Of a stretch of DNA of 64,000 bases, positions 50,621 to 60,353 are shown in pieces. The translations under genes were made by a program, and so were the position numbers. Every line of letters starts with the position of its first letter. Position 1 is the stretch's first letter. This DNA comes from Janthinobacterium psychrotolerans (GTDB lineage Bacteria; Pseudomonadota; Gammaproteobacteria; Burkholderiales; Burkholderiaceae_D), in NCBI RefSeq assembly GCF_001677885.1, contig NZ_LOCQ01000055.1, forward strand, positions 186,001-250,000. Direction: 5' to 3'. A model generated the notes under the pieces. The model saw only the letters and a program-made list of their open reading frames with translations. It was not told the DNA's origin and made no database searches.

Positions 50621-51031
50621 ATGTCCGGCTATCTGCTCGACGCCGACGTGGTCCATGCCGCGCGCAAGGGCGCCAAGGCGCCGCCCGGCGTGCGATCCTG
50701 GTTCGAGCGCGTGGCGCCCGAAGAGCGTTACCTGCCGGTGCAGGTGGTGGCGCAGTGGCACGCCGGCATCCGCCGGCTATGGCTGCGCGGCGCCAGCATG
50801 GAAGCGCTGGCGATGGAAAGCTGGCTGGAGGTGGTATTGCGCGATTACGCGGCGCGGCTGCTGGAATTCGACCTCGATTGCGCGGTGGTGTGGTCCCGCT
50901 TGCCGCAGCACGGCTCGGCCATCGATGGCCAGATCGCGGCGATGGGTATCGCCCATGGCCTGACGGTGGTCAGCGGAAGGCTGGACCGCTATGCGGCGAC
51001 AGGCCTGCGGCTGGAAAACCCATTCGCTTAG
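50621..51031 (+). CDS. FitB/VapC-type PIN-domain toxin, atypical active site
   Basis: A 136-residue PIN-domain protein recognised by LLDADVV, the helix [19 protein letters not shown] and its pairing with a FitA-like antitoxin. PIN toxins are Mg-dependent RNases with four acidic/polar ligands. Asp7 and Asp102 are in place, but the second-helix Glu (VAEL in relatives) is Gln45 (VAQW), and the usual TRNxxDF is SGRLDRY, so Asn is Arg120 and the Asp is shifted by one. It may be inactive or altered. ATG 50621 is used; TTG 50615 overlaps the antitoxin stop. The 3' end overlaps yacG by four bases. Confidence 0.8.
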   Translation: MSGYLLDADVVHAARKGAKAPPGVRSWFERVAPEERYLPVQVVAQWHAGIRRLWLRGASMEALAMESWLEVVLRDYAARLLEFDLDCAVVWSRLPQHGSAIDGQIAAMGIAHGLTVVSGRLDRYAATGLRLENPFA

Positions 51032-51219
51032 TGCTGCTGTTTTTTCTCGTCTTCATCGAGCGGATCATCGAGCGGGTTGGCGGCCGGTATCGTGTATTTC
51101 TCTTCGGCCCAGGCGCCCAGGTCGATCTGCTTGCAGCGATTCGAGCAGAAGGGGCGGAAGGTATTGGCCTCGGTCCATTCGACTTTGGCGGCGCAGGTGG
51201 GGCAGTTAACAACGGTCAT
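51028..51219 (-). CDS. yacG: DNA gyrase inhibitor YacG
   Basis: A 63-residue zinc protein: CPTC...FCSNRC (CxxC and CxxxC) and an acidic C-terminal tail ([13 protein letters not shown]). YacG binds GyrB and blocks DNA access. Standard neighbour of zapD and coaE, here facing the toxin gene. Confidence 0.92.
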   Translation of the reverse strand: MTVVNCPTCAAKVEWTEANTFRPFCSNRCKQIDLGAWAEEKYTIPAANPLDDPLDEDEKKQQH

Positions 51220-51230
51220 GGCAAGAACAA

Positions 51231-51986
51231 TTAAAAATTACACAGCGTAAGCTCGAAGGGGACATCCTCTTCGAGCGGCTTGGGTTTCAGGTCGCCGCCC
51301 TGGGTGGTAAAGCGCACCCACAGCATGTATTTATTGGCGGAGATTTCGGGAATCGCGCCGCTGGCCTCGTCGAGGCTCAGGCGCAGCATCTGGTAGACCT
51401 TGCCTTGCAGCATTTGCTGGAAGCTGCCGGCGTTGGCGATCAGCTTGACCGGGCCGCCCGAATCGCGCAGCAGGCGCAACACCAGCGCCAGCGCATCGAA
51501 CAGCGGCGCCAATGGCGCGAACCAGGCGTGGATATCGGCCAGGCGCTGCTCCGAGCTGCGCTGCTGCCAGGCATGGTAGGACGGCAGGTCGAATTCACAG
51601 GCGCCGCCGGGAATAATGGTGCGGCCGCGGATGCTCATCAGCCACTCATTGTCGCGGATATTCTGGCCGGTCTTGCCTTGCGCCGCCACCAGCGCGCCGC
51701 TGACACTGTCGAGTTCGGCGAGGATGGCGTCCAGGGTTTCCGGTTCCACGTTCGGGTTGCTGCGGTAGCCAAGCAGGCTCTGGCGCTGGCGTTCAAGTTC
51801 CTGCAACAGATCGGACTTCAGGTCGGCGCGGCCGGCCACTTCCAGCATGTCGAAGATAGTTGCCAGGGCAACATGGTGCTGCATCGCATGCTCTTGCTGG
51901 ATAAAGAACTTGAATTTGTCGTACAGATCTTCCAGCCGCAACAGCGTACGTATGCGTTCGTTGAAAGGGTATTCGTAGACAATCAA
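51231..51986 (-). CDS. zapD: Z-ring associated protein ZapD
   Basis: A 251-residue protein that crosslinks FtsZ filaments through the FtsZ C-terminal peptide. [23 protein letters not shown] is the family N-terminus. The start is TTG at 51986, with AAGGGA 6 bases upstream; an ATG further upstream lacks a ribosome site and adds unconserved residues. Confidence 0.93.
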   Translation of the reverse strand: MIVYEYPFNERIRTLLRLEDLYDKFKFFIQQEHAMQHHVALATIFDMLEVAGRADLKSDLLQELERQRQSLLGYRSNPNVEPETLDAILAELDSVSGALVAAQGKTGQNIRDNEWLMSIRGRTIIPGGACEFDLPSYHAWQQRSSEQRLADIHAWFAPLAPLFDALALVLRLLRDSGGPVKLIANAGSFQQMLQGKVYQMLRLSLDEASGAIPEISANKYMLWVRFTTQGGDLKPKPLEEDVPFELTLCNF

Positions 51987-52049
51987 AATAATTCCCTTAA
52001 GTATGGACCTGCAAAGCAATCCCGTGATTCTGAACCAAGCGTCGACAAA

Positions 52050-52706
52050 TTACAAATGCTGCGAGGCCATTCCCGCCATTCTTTTTGAAAATGCCAGATA
52101 TACCTCGTGCAACAGGGCAATCTGCGGCTCCAGGGCCGCCAGGTCGCCATTGTTATCGATCACATCATCGGCCGCCGCCAGGCGCATGCTGCGTGTCGCC
52201 TGCGTCGCCATGATGGCCTTCACTTGCGCTTCCGACAGGCCGTTGCGCTGCATCACGCGCACCACCTGCAGGCTTTCCTGGCAGTCGATCACCAGCACGC
52301 GATTGACCCGTTCCACCCAGCCGCCCGATTCGACCAGCAGCGGCACGGCGAAGATCACGTAGCTGCCGGTGGCGCTGGCGGCGGCGGCCAGGGTGGCGGC
52401 GCGGATGCGCGGATGCAGGATCGCTTCCAGCCTGGCCTTGGCCTGTGGATCGGAAAAGACCAGCTCGCGCATTTTGGCGCGGTCCATCGCACCGCGCGCA
52501 TCGGCGGCGCCATCGCCAAACTGCGCCAGCAGGGCCGGCATGGCGGCGCCACCGGGCGCCGTCAGGCTGTGGGCGATCTCGTCGGTATCGACGATGGTGG
52601 CGCCGCGCGCGGCAAACAGATTGGCCACCGTGCTTTTGCCGCAGCCGATGCCGCCGGTCAGGCCGATGCTGAAATAAGGTGTTGCAGCTTGCGTCATGGC
52701 TTCCAT
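52050..52706 (-). CDS. coaE: Dephospho-CoA kinase
   Basis: A 218-residue P-loop kinase, last step of CoA synthesis: [28 protein letters not shown], and HPRIRA. The start may be 52706 or ATG 52697. Closely follows pilD on the same strand (4-base gap). Confidence 0.94.
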   Translation of the reverse strand: MEAMTQAATPYFSIGLTGGIGCGKSTVANLFAARGATIVDTDEIAHSLTAPGGAAMPALLAQFGDGAADARGAMDRAKMRELVFSDPQAKARLEAILHPRIRAATLAAAASATGSYVIFAVPLLVESGGWVERVNRVLVIDCQESLQVVRVMQRNGLSEAQVKAIMATQATRSMRLAAADDVIDNNGDLAALEPQIALLHEVYLAFSKRMAGMASQHL

Positions 52707-52710
52707 TTCA

Positions 52711-53580
52711 TCAGCCCACCAGGCCCAGCGTCAGTTGCGACAGCGGCGCGCCGTACAGCAAAGCGATCACGCCGGCGGCGGCCAGATAGGGACCGAAGGG
52801 GATGGGTTTGTCGCGCCCGCGTTTGGCCAACACGATCAGAACGATACCGACCAGCGCGCCGACCACGGACGACAATAAAATAATCGTCGGCAGCATGGTC
52901 CAGCCCAGCCAGGCGCCCAGCGCCGCCAGCAATTTGAAGTCACCATAGCCCATTCCTTCCTTGCCTGTCGCCAGCTTGAAGGCCCAGTAGACGCTCCACA
53001 GGGCCAGGTAGCCGGCGGCCGCGCCGATCACGGCATCGTGCAAGGGCACGAAAGTGCCGTTGATATTGACCAGCAAGCCCGCCCACAGCAGCGGAAACGT
53101 CAGGTCGTCGGGCAGCATCTGTGTGTCGGCGTCGATAAACGTCATGGCGATCAGCAAAAAGGCAAACAGCAGGCTGGCCAGCCCGGCCCAGCCGCTGCCG
53201 AAATGCCAGACCAGCAGCGCCGACAGCGCGCCCGTCAATATTTCCACCAGCGGGTAGCGCGCTGAAATCGGCGCCTTGCAGGCGCTGCATTTGCCGCGCA
53301 AGGCCAGGTAGCTGATGACGGGAATGTTTTCCAGCGCCGTGATGCGGTGGCCGCAGGCGGTGCAGTGCGAATGCGGCAGCATCAGGTTGTATTTGTCGGT
53401 GTGCGGTGGCGGCTTGCCGCTTTCGGCGGCCACGTAATTGTCGGACTCGCGCTGCATCATCTTCGGGATGCGGTGGATCACGACATTGAGAAAGCTGCCC
53501 ACGATCAGGCCGAACAGGGCGGCGACCAGGGTGACGAACAGATTGCCGGGCGCGGCGAACAACAGGGTATCTTGCGGCAT
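52711..53580 (-). CDS. pilD: Type IV prepilin peptidase/methylase PilD
   Basis: A 289-residue membrane aspartic protease that cleaves and N-methylates type IV prepilins. Methylase-domain Cys pairs CTAC and CSAC, catalytic Asp in [11 protein letters not shown] and the second in GMGYGDFK, with about eight TM helices. pilC lies on the same strand but is cut off by an inserted gene pair; pilB is absent from the window. From 53581 to 53832 there is no gene. Confidence 0.94.
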   Translation of the reverse strand: MPQDTLLFAAPGNLFVTLVAALFGLIVGSFLNVVIHRIPKMMQRESDNYVAAESGKPPPHTDKYNLMLPHSHCTACGHRITALENIPVISYLALRGKCSACKAPISARYPLVEILTGALSALLVWHFGSGWAGLASLLFAFLLIAMTFIDADTQMLPDDLTFPLLWAGLLVNINGTFVPLHDAVIGAAAGYLALWSVYWAFKLATGKEGMGYGDFKLLAALGAWLGWTMLPTIILLSSVVGALVGIVLIVLAKRGRDKPIPFGPYLAAAGVIALLYGAPLSQLTLGLVG

Positions 53581-53832
53581 GGTGGTCTAGTCAGGGTGGG
53601 ATATTGCCGTACAAACAGATGCCGGCACAGCGCAGTGTAAAACATCCTCACCCTTCCGGGGAACTTTCGGCAGGCCACGCGTTCTCCGACATGCCCCTGT
53701 CAGATTAACTTGCCAGGCTGATGGCGGCACAGGATAGCGGCCAAGGCATGGACCTGTATCTCCGCATTGAACAAACTCAGCGGTAGAGGCAAGCAAGGAG
53801 AAAGAGCAAGCAATAGCCTGCAGCCTCAGCTT

Positions 53833-55302
53833 TCAGTGTTCCGGCTTGACGATGCTGGCTGCGCCACTGGCACGTGCCAGGCTGGAGCGCGCGCCGGCCA
53901 CCGCGCGCAGGCGTTCTTCAAGGTAGGCACTCACGCGGGGATGCTGGCTGAAGGCGACGTTGAAGCGGATGTGCTGGTCGGGCGTGTCGTTGGCCGAGAA
54001 TGCGGCGCCGCGCATCAGCAGGATCTTGTTGCGGTAGGCGTCCTGCACCAGCAAGTCCACGTCCAGCCCTGCGGGCATGCTGCCCCACAAGAAAATTCCT
54101 GCGTCGCCGGGCTGTTCGAACAGCACGCCGGCCGCGCTCAGGTGCCGCGTGCTGGCGTTGCGCGCCACCATGATCTTGCGTTGCAGCCGCTCCAGGTGCT
54201 TGCGCAGGTTGCCGGCCTTGAGCACTTCGAGCAGCACGTATTCGTTTAGCGCCGGCAACGTCATGATGGCGTGGATCTTGGTGCGCATCAGCAGCTTGAG
54301 CAGGGCCGGCGCCGCGGCCAGGTAGCCCATGCGCAGGGCCGGGCTGAGCGCCTTGCACAGGCTGGAGTAGTAGATCACGCCATCGAGCCCGGACAGCGAT
54401 GCCAGTCGCGTGCTGTGCCCCTGCTGGAAGTGGCCGTGCACATCGTCTTCGGCGATCAGGAAGCCATATTGCTGCGCCATGATCAGCACCTTGTGCAGGT
54501 TGGCGGCACTGCTGCTCCAGCCGGTGGGATTGTGCAAGGCCGTTTGCACGAACAGCAGGCGCGGACGGTGCGCGCGGCAGGCCGCTTCCAGCTCGTCCAG
54601 GTCGAGGCCATCGGGGCGGCGCTTGATGGGCACCAGGCGCACGCCATCCTGGCGCAGCCTGCCGAACATCAGGAAGTAGCCGGGGTCTTCCACCAGCACC
54701 GTATCGCCGGGCTGCAGAAACGTGCGGCAGATCAGATCGATGGCATGGGTGCCGCCGAAAGTGGTGAGGATGTGGCTGGCGTCCGCAGCAATGCCGATGC
54801 CGCGCAACAGCAGCGCGATCTGCTCGCGCAGTTCGGCCAGTCCTTGCGGCGGACAGCGCGAGGCCATGCCGGCCGCGCTGCGCGCCAGCCCACGTTGCAC
54901 GGCGGCCGCCGGCAGCGCGTCCTGCAGCCAGGTGGGCGGCAAGGCGCCGCTGCTGGCCAGCAGCACGCCCGGCCGCTGGTCGTTCACTTGCTGGCTCAGC
55001 CAGACCGGCTCCTGCTCCTGGCCCGCTTCCAGCGCCACCTCGTCGGGAATGGCGCGGCTGGCGTCGCTTGCCGTGCAGACGAAGAAGCCCGCCGTGCCGT
55101 GCGTATCGATGACGCCTGCGGCCACCAGCCTGTCATACGCCATCACCACGGTGTTGGTGCTCACGGCGAGCTGGGTGGCAAGCTGGCGGATCGACGGCAG
55201 CCTGGTCCCGCCAGGCAGGACGCGCTGCGCGATCTGCTGGCGCAATGCGGCCTCGATCTGCTTGAACAGGGCAATGGGTGAAGAGCGGTCGATGGAGAAC
55301 AT
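53833..55302 (-). CDS. MocR/PdxR-type regulator (GntR HTH fused to aminotransferase)
   Basis: A 489-residue regulator: GntR winged helix (PLP-independent part) at ~5-75 (FKQIEAALRQQIAQRVLPGGTRLPSIRQLATQL...TVVMAYDRL) joined to a fold-type I aminotransferase domain with the PLP lysine in SSLCKALSPALRMGY. Such proteins sense PLP or amino-derivatives and do not usually act as enzymes. It follows a lysE gene by 10 bases and is probably co-transcribed; regulation of that exporter is likely. Confidence 0.9.
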   Translation of the reverse strand: MFSIDRSSPIALFKQIEAALRQQIAQRVLPGGTRLPSIRQLATQLAVSTNTVVMAYDRLVAAGVIDTHGTAGFFVCTASDASRAIPDEVALEAGQEQEPVWLSQQVNDQRPGVLLASSGALPPTWLQDALPAAAVQRGLARSAAGMASRCPPQGLAELREQIALLLRGIGIAADASHILTTFGGTHAIDLICRTFLQPGDTVLVEDPGYFLMFGRLRQDGVRLVPIKRRPDGLDLDELEAACRAHRPRLLFVQTALHNPTGWSSSAANLHKVLIMAQQYGFLIAEDDVHGHFQQGHSTRLASLSGLDGVIYYSSLCKALSPALRMGYLAAAPALLKLLMRTKIHAIMTLPALNEYVLLEVLKAGNLRKHLERLQRKIMVARNASTRHLSAAGVLFEQPGDAGIFLWGSMPAGLDVDLLVQDAYRNKILLMRGAAFSANDTPDQHIRFNVAFSQHPRVSAYLEERLRAVAGARSSLARASGAASIVKPEH

Positions 55303-55312
55303 GGCTGGCAGT

Positions 55313-55897
55313 CTAGCGTAAAAACACCAAGGCGAGCACCAGCAGCATGCCACCCATTGCCAGATTGAACAGGCGCTGGTTGCGCGGCGCTTTGAGCACG
55401 CTGCGGATCGAAACACCGAACAGCGCCCACATGGCGTTGCATGGCATGCCGACCACGGTGCCGATCACGGACACCAGCAGCGCGCTGGCTGGCATATTGC
55501 CCTGTGCAGGCATGAAAACCGACGCCATGGTGATCGCCTTGAGCCAGCTCTTCGGGTTCAGCGCCTGAAACAGCGCCGCCTGCGCCAACGACACGGCCTT
55601 CGGTGCGCTGCTTCCCGCCACCGAGGCGCCGGCAAGCTTCCAGGCCAAGAACAGCAGGTACAGCGCGCCCGCGATCCGCAGTACCTGCTGTGTCATCGGA
55701 TACGCGACGAACACGCTGCCCAGCCCCACGCACATGAGCATGGTCTGCACAAAGATGCCGAGCTGGATGCCGAGGATAAGCGGCAGCGCGCCGCGATAGC
55801 CGAAATTGGCGCCGGTGGTGGCCAGCATGACGTTGTTCGGCCCGGGCGTGGCGGACATCACGAAGCAATAGCTGATCAGGGGCAGGAGTTCGGTCAT
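55313..55897 (-). CDS. LysE-family amino acid exporter
   Basis: A 194-residue membrane protein with about six TM helices; SATPGPNNVMLATTGANFGYRGALPLILG is the LysE/RhtB signature. Exports amino acids or homoserine-like compounds. Start ATG 55897; AGGAG is at the expected distance. Co-directional with the MocR gene. Confidence 0.9.
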   Translation of the reverse strand: MTELLPLISYCFVMSATPGPNNVMLATTGANFGYRGALPLILGIQLGIFVQTMLMCVGLGSVFVAYPMTQQVLRIAGALYLLFLAWKLAGASVAGSSAPKAVSLAQAALFQALNPKSWLKAITMASVFMPAQGNMPASALLVSVIGTVVGMPCNAMWALFGVSIRSVLKAPRNQRLFNLAMGGMLLVLALVFLR

Positions 55898-56075
55898 GGC
55901 AGGCAGTCGCAGGGTGGAGAAGCCTCCAGTCTGGAAGCTTGGCACGGCAGGGACAAGGCACAAGGCGCGGCGCACAGGCACATGCTGTATCAGTCGAAGC
56001 ACTGCTACAGCGGCGATCAGGCCGCCCGGCCCGACCTGCATGCAGCGGCTATTCCGAGAACCTGCACCCGGCTCG

Positions 56076-57272
56076 TCACATCACCGCGCCCAGCCTGAAA
56101 ATCGGCAAATACAGGGCGATCACCAGGCCGCCCACCAGCACCCCCAGCACCACCATCAGCGCCGGCTCCAGCAGGGAGGTGAGGACGGTGACGGTGGCGT
56201 CGATCTCCGCTTCGATGATGTCGGCCGCGCGCGCGAGCATGGCGTCGAGCGCGCCGGATTCTTCGCCGATCAGGGCCAGTTGCGTGAGCAACTCGGGAAA
56301 CACGCCGCTGTGTCCCATGGCCAGCGCCAGGCTGCCGCCGGCGCGGATCTCGCGTTCGATACGGCTCGTCGCTTCCTGGTAGGCGATATTGCCGGCGGCG
56401 GCGCCGACCAGGGCCAGCGCATCGAGCAGCGGCACGCCGGCGGCGTACATGGCGGCCAGGGTGCGGGTCCAGCGGGCGATCGCCGCGCGCCGCAGCAGCG
56501 GGCCGAACAGGGGAATGCGCAGCGCTTGCAACTGTACTGCACGGCGCAAGCGTGGCCAGCGGCGCCAGGCCAGGCGCAGCAGCAGCGTGCAAGCCGCCAG
56601 CGCGGCCAGCAGCCAGTACCACGACTGCACCAGCAGGCGCGACAGTTCCATCACCAGCAAGGTCGGCAGGGGCAGCGGCGCGGCGAAGCTGTCGAATACT
56701 TGCCGGAAGGCCGGCACCACCACGGCGAGGATAATCGACGTGACGACGATGGCGACGGCCACGATGGCCGAGGGATACATCAGCGCGCCGCGCAGCTGGC
56801 GGCGCAGGGCGATGGCTTTTTCCTGGTGCGTGGCCAGCCGCGCCAGCAATTGCTGCACGATGCCGGCCTGTTCGCCGGCTGCGACCAGGTTGCAATACAG
56901 TTCGTCAAACAGGTGGGGGAACTGGCGGAACGCTTGCTGCAGGCTGCCGCCCGCTTCGATATCGTGGCGCAAATCCTGCATCAGCTGGGTCATGGCCGGC
57001 TTGGCGTGGCCCTTGCCGGCGATCTCGAAAGCGGTCAGCAGCGGCACGCCGGCGCCCATCATGGTGGCCAGCTGGCGTGTAAACAGGGCAATATCTTTTT
57101 GCGTGAGGGCTTTGCCGGGCGCGGCGCGCCGATGTTGCACGCGCGTGGCCAGGATGCCCTGGCGGCGCAAGGCCAGGGTGGCGGCTGCCGCATCGGTGGC
57201 GCGCAGCATGCCTGCCACCGGCTTGCCGTGGCGATCCTTGCCTTCCCATGCGAACCGCCGCTCGACTGCCAT
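56076..57272 (-). CDS. pilC: Type IV pilus assembly platform protein PilC
   Basis: A 398-residue inner-membrane protein (GspF family) with two homologous cytoplasmic domains (FTRQLATMMGAGVPLL and WTRTLAAMYAAGVPLLDAL) and three TM helices. Start 57272 has GGGAGG 6 bases upstream. Its usual partner genes are not adjacent: pilB is missing upstream, and pilD follows only after the lysE-mocR insertion. Confidence 0.93.
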   Translation of the reverse strand: MAVERRFAWEGKDRHGKPVAGMLRATDAAAATLALRRQGILATRVQHRRAAPGKALTQKDIALFTRQLATMMGAGVPLLTAFEIAGKGHAKPAMTQLMQDLRHDIEAGGSLQQAFRQFPHLFDELYCNLVAAGEQAGIVQQLLARLATHQEKAIALRRQLRGALMYPSAIVAVAIVVTSIILAVVVPAFRQVFDSFAAPLPLPTLLVMELSRLLVQSWYWLLAALAACTLLLRLAWRRWPRLRRAVQLQALRIPLFGPLLRRAAIARWTRTLAAMYAAGVPLLDALALVGAAAGNIAYQEATSRIEREIRAGGSLALAMGHSGVFPELLTQLALIGEESGALDAMLARAADIIEAEIDATVTVLTSLLEPALMVVLGVLVGGLVIALYLPIFRLGAVM

Positions 57273-57346
57273 GTGCGCCTCCCGGAACACAGTAGCACTG
57301 GTGCACTTGGCGCCGCCAGCGCGGCGCTACAAAGGCTTGAGGCCGC

Positions 57347-58837
57347 TCAGTGCCTGCCGGTTTGCGCCGCCGTCTGCACTTCCGTCTGGACCACGGCCTT
57401 GGCCTGGACCTCTTCCGCGTCCGCGTCGTCCTCATCGCTATCGCTGCCCTTGCTGATGCTTTCGCCATCGCTGCGGCGCAAGGTCCAGAAGGTCAGCGAC
57501 GACAGGATCGTTACCACCGCCAGGGTCAGAAACGCATGGTGCAGGGCGCTGGTCAGCATGACGCGGTTCGACTGCGGCATGTCGCCCAGATACCAGCCGG
57601 TGATCAGCGAGCCGAACGCGAGGCCAAAGCTCATCGACAGTTGCTGCATCGAACTGGCAATCGTGCTGGCCATGCTCGAATCGCTCTTGTCGACATCGGC
57701 GTAGGCGATGGTGTTCATGCTGGAAAACTGCAGCGAATTGAAAAAGCCCAGGCACAGGCTGATGGCGACGATCACGTACAAGGGCGTGCCGGCGCTCACC
57801 AGTGAAAACATGGCGATGGTCACGCCGATCAGCACTGTGTTGACGATCAGCACCTGGCGGTAGCCGAAGCGCGCCAGCACGCGCGCGGAAATGAATTTCA
57901 TGCCCATCGCGGCGGCCGCCGACGGCATCATCAGCAGGCCCGACTGCCAGGCCGGCAAGCCCAGGCCCAGCTGGTACAGCAGCGGCAGCAAAAAGGGCAG
58001 GCCGCCGACGCCGAGCCGCGTGACAAAGCCGCCCAGCACCGAGACGCGGAAGGTGCGTACCTTGAACAGCGCCAGGCGCAGCAGCGGGTGCAGCACTTCG
58101 CTTGCATGCCAGGCATAGGCCGCCAGCAGGCTGATGGAAATAAACAGCAGCACGGCAAACGAGGTGGGGTCGATACGGTGTTCGCCAAACACTTCCAGCA
58201 GCCACGACAGCAGTGCGATGCCGGTGCCGAACAGCACCAGGCCGATCAGGTCCAGCGGGCGCGGTTTGTCGCCATAGTAGTCGGGCATGTAGCGGTGCGC
58301 CAGGTACAGCGCCATCAGGCCGACCGGCACGTTGACGAAGAAAATCTCGCGCCACGACAGCCAGTACACGATCAGCCCGCCCACGGTGGGTCCGAGCAAG
58401 GGGCCGATCAGGGCCGGGATAATCACGAAATTCATTGCCGCCAGCAATTGCGACTTGGGAAAGGTGCGGATAATGGTCAGCCGGCCGACCGGCATCATCA
58501 TCGCCGCACCCACCCCTTGCAGCAGGCGCGAGGCCACCAGCATCGGTGCGTTGACGGACAGGCCGCACAGGATGGAGGCGATCGTGAAAATGGCGACGGC
58601 GGCGGAAAACACGCGCCGCGTGCCGAAGCGGTCGGCCATCCAGCCGCTGATCGGGATGCACACGGCCAGGCTCAGAATATAGCTGGTGACGACCGCTTTC
58701 AGGCTCAGCGGAGTCACATTGAGGCTGGCGGCCATGCTGGGAATGGCGGTATTGACGATGGTGGAGTCGAGCTGCTCCATGAAGAGGGCGGTGGCGACGA
58801 CCCACGGAAGATAGCTTTTAACGGCGGATGTGGACAT
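57347..58837 (-). CDS. DHA2-family MFS drug exporter (EmrB/QacA type)
   Basis: A 496-residue transporter with 14 predicted TM helices. MEQLDSTIVNTAIPSMAASL at the N-terminus and GWMADRFGTRR (loop 2-3 motif A) are typical of EmrB-type proton-driven exporters. The C-terminal ~50 residues are acidic and then glutamine/alanine-rich. No emrA membrane-fusion partner is next to it. Substrate unknown. Confidence 0.9.
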   Translation of the reverse strand: MSTSAVKSYLPWVVATALFMEQLDSTIVNTAIPSMAASLNVTPLSLKAVVTSYILSLAVCIPISGWMADRFGTRRVFSAAVAIFTIASILCGLSVNAPMLVASRLLQGVGAAMMMPVGRLTIIRTFPKSQLLAAMNFVIIPALIGPLLGPTVGGLIVYWLSWREIFFVNVPVGLMALYLAHRYMPDYYGDKPRPLDLIGLVLFGTGIALLSWLLEVFGEHRIDPTSFAVLLFISISLLAAYAWHASEVLHPLLRLALFKVRTFRVSVLGGFVTRLGVGGLPFLLPLLYQLGLGLPAWQSGLLMMPSAAAAMGMKFISARVLARFGYRQVLIVNTVLIGVTIAMFSLVSAGTPLYVIVAISLCLGFFNSLQFSSMNTIAYADVDKSDSSMASTIASSMQQLSMSFGLAFGSLITGWYLGDMPQSNRVMLTSALHHAFLTLAVVTILSSLTFWTLRRSDGESISKGSDSDEDDADAEEVQAKAVVQTEVQTAAQTGRH

Positions 58838-59052
58838 GGATGCAAAACCTGAGGAGGGTGTGGAACGGAGCCGGCAGTATGCAGATTGTCACATAAATGG
58901 CGCAGGCGCGCCCGCAGCTTGCATGCCCTGCCATGGCCGCCGTTTCAAGTCCATGGAACATTTGTTCCATGGTAATCGTTGCTCGCCTTGGCTAGCATGG
59001 CCGTTGCCATCGCGGCCATTGCATGCCGCGTCACCCTCTCCTGGAAAACACT

Positions 59053-60246
59053 ATGAAAAATGCCATCTCCATCGTCCTGCTGGGCGCGGCCTTGTCCGCG
59101 TGCGGCGGCGGCAGCGATCACGACAATACGCCTGCCGCACCAGTCACACCACCGGTGGTGGTGACGCCGCCCGTGGTTACCCCACCCGTCGTTACCCCAC
59201 CGGTCACGACACCGGCCACCGATGCCGTGACACTGGCGTCGCAAGCGGTCGCCGCCCAGGCCGGCCTGGCCGTGATCGCCGGCGCCAATGCCGACGAGAC
59301 GGTCTACGACGTGGCCGCCGATATCGGCGACACCTGGCGCATCACGTTTGACAACGCCAGGAAAACCTTCAGCGTCAAGGTCCTGTCGACGCAGTTCGGC
59401 CTGGTCGATCGCAGCGGCAGCTATACCGCCGTTAGCAGCGGCAATATCACCAGCTATACCGGAACCGACCTGAACCTCACCGTCGATGCGCGCACGCGCT
59501 TGCTGACGGGCACGGTGAAGTTGGGCAGCATGAGCTCGAACGTCAGCGGCAGCGGCTATGCCGCCACCGATGTCGCCAAGCTGGCCGGCAACTACATCTT
59601 CCTGGGCGCCATGCGCAACGCCTCGAACGGCGGCAGCCGCTTCAACCCGAAGGGCAGCCTGAAGGTGGCAGCCGATGGCAGCGCGCAACTGTGCAATGGC
59701 GGCGTGTTCAATACCCAGGGCGTGTGCACGGCGGTCTCGCCGCAGCTGGCGGCGGAAAACGCCAGCCTGACCTTGGTGCGTGACGCGGCGCGCGGTTTGA
59801 TCATCGCCCGCCAGGGCCAGCAGGATTTCGGCATCGTCCACGTGCATGCGGGCGACCGGGGGCTGGCGCTGTTCATCGACCGCTACGGCCGCAACGACGA
59901 GAACGTGCTGCGCGTGGGCACCATCGTGGCGGCCAAGCAGCAAAAGATCGGCACCGAAATCGCCGGCAGCTACGCCTGCGCGGCGTCCGGCATCAGCGGC
60001 AAAATCGTGGTGGCCGGCAGCACTGCGACCATCACCAACAACACCGCCGGCAAGACGCACCTTGAGACCATCACCATCAACAAGCTGGGCCTGGGCGCGC
60101 AAGCGGCCGACTTCGATGGCATCGCCGTGTTCAAGGACCCGGCCGACGTGCCCGCCGATTATTCGATGTTCATGCCGGTGTCGTCGAGCATGGCGGTCGA
60201 GTATTCCACCGACCGCACGTACATGGGGACGTGCCTCAAGAATTGA
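59053..60246 (+). CDS. Lipoprotein with TPPVV repeat linker
   Basis: A 397-residue exported protein. The lipobox is LSAC, followed by GGGSDHDN and a Thr-Pro-Pro-Val linker of about 30 residues, then a beta-rich domain of ~330 residues with regularly spaced Gly-Ser turns. Two cysteine pairs in the C-terminal half. It may be a surface lipoprotein; no known domain recognised. Start ATG 59053 gives the signal peptide directly. Confidence 0.75.
   Translation: MKNAISIVLLGAALSACGGGSDHDNTPAAPVTPPVVVTPPVVTPPVVTPPVTTPATDAVTLASQAVAAQAGLAVIAGANADETVYDVAADIGDTWRITFDNARKTFSVKVLSTQFGLVDRSGSYTAVSSGNITSYTGTDLNLTVDARTRLLTGTVKLGSMSSNVSGSGYAATDVAKLAGNYIFLGAMRNASNGGSRFNPKGSLKVAADGSAQLCNGGVFNTQGVCTAVSPQLAAENASLTLVRDAARGLIIARQGQQDFGIVHVHAGDRGLALFIDRYGRNDENVLRVGTIVAAKQQKIGTEIAGSYACAASGISGKIVVAGSTATITNNTAGKTHLETITINKLGLGAQAADFDGIAVFKDPADVPADYSMFMPVSSSMAVEYSTDRTYMGTCLKN
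59144..59219 (+). repeat. Tandem 15-base repeats encoding TPPVV
   Basis: About five degenerate copies of ACC-CCA-CCC-GTC-GTT type codons, giving the flexible linker behind the lipidation site. Tandem in-frame copies can change number by slippage. Confidence 0.7.
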
Positions 60247-60256
60247 GTGGCAGCTT

Positions 60257-60346
60257 GTCGGATTACGCGGCTTCGCCGCTAATCCGACCTGCGGCGCCTA
60301 CGCGTTTTACGCAGGTCGGGTTAGGTCCGAAGGACCGTAACCCGAC
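60257..60346. repeat. REP-type double hairpin, second copy (inverted order)
   Basis: Hairpin 60257-60288 (GTCGGATTA, CGCGGC-TTC-GCCGC, TAATCCGAC) and hairpin 60315-60346 (GTCGGGTTA, GGTCC-GAA-GGACC, TAACCCGAC). The order of inner stems is reversed relative to 43979-44078, so the whole unit is in opposite orientation. Lies between convergent genes. Confidence 0.85.
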
Positions 60347-60353
60347 AACACCA

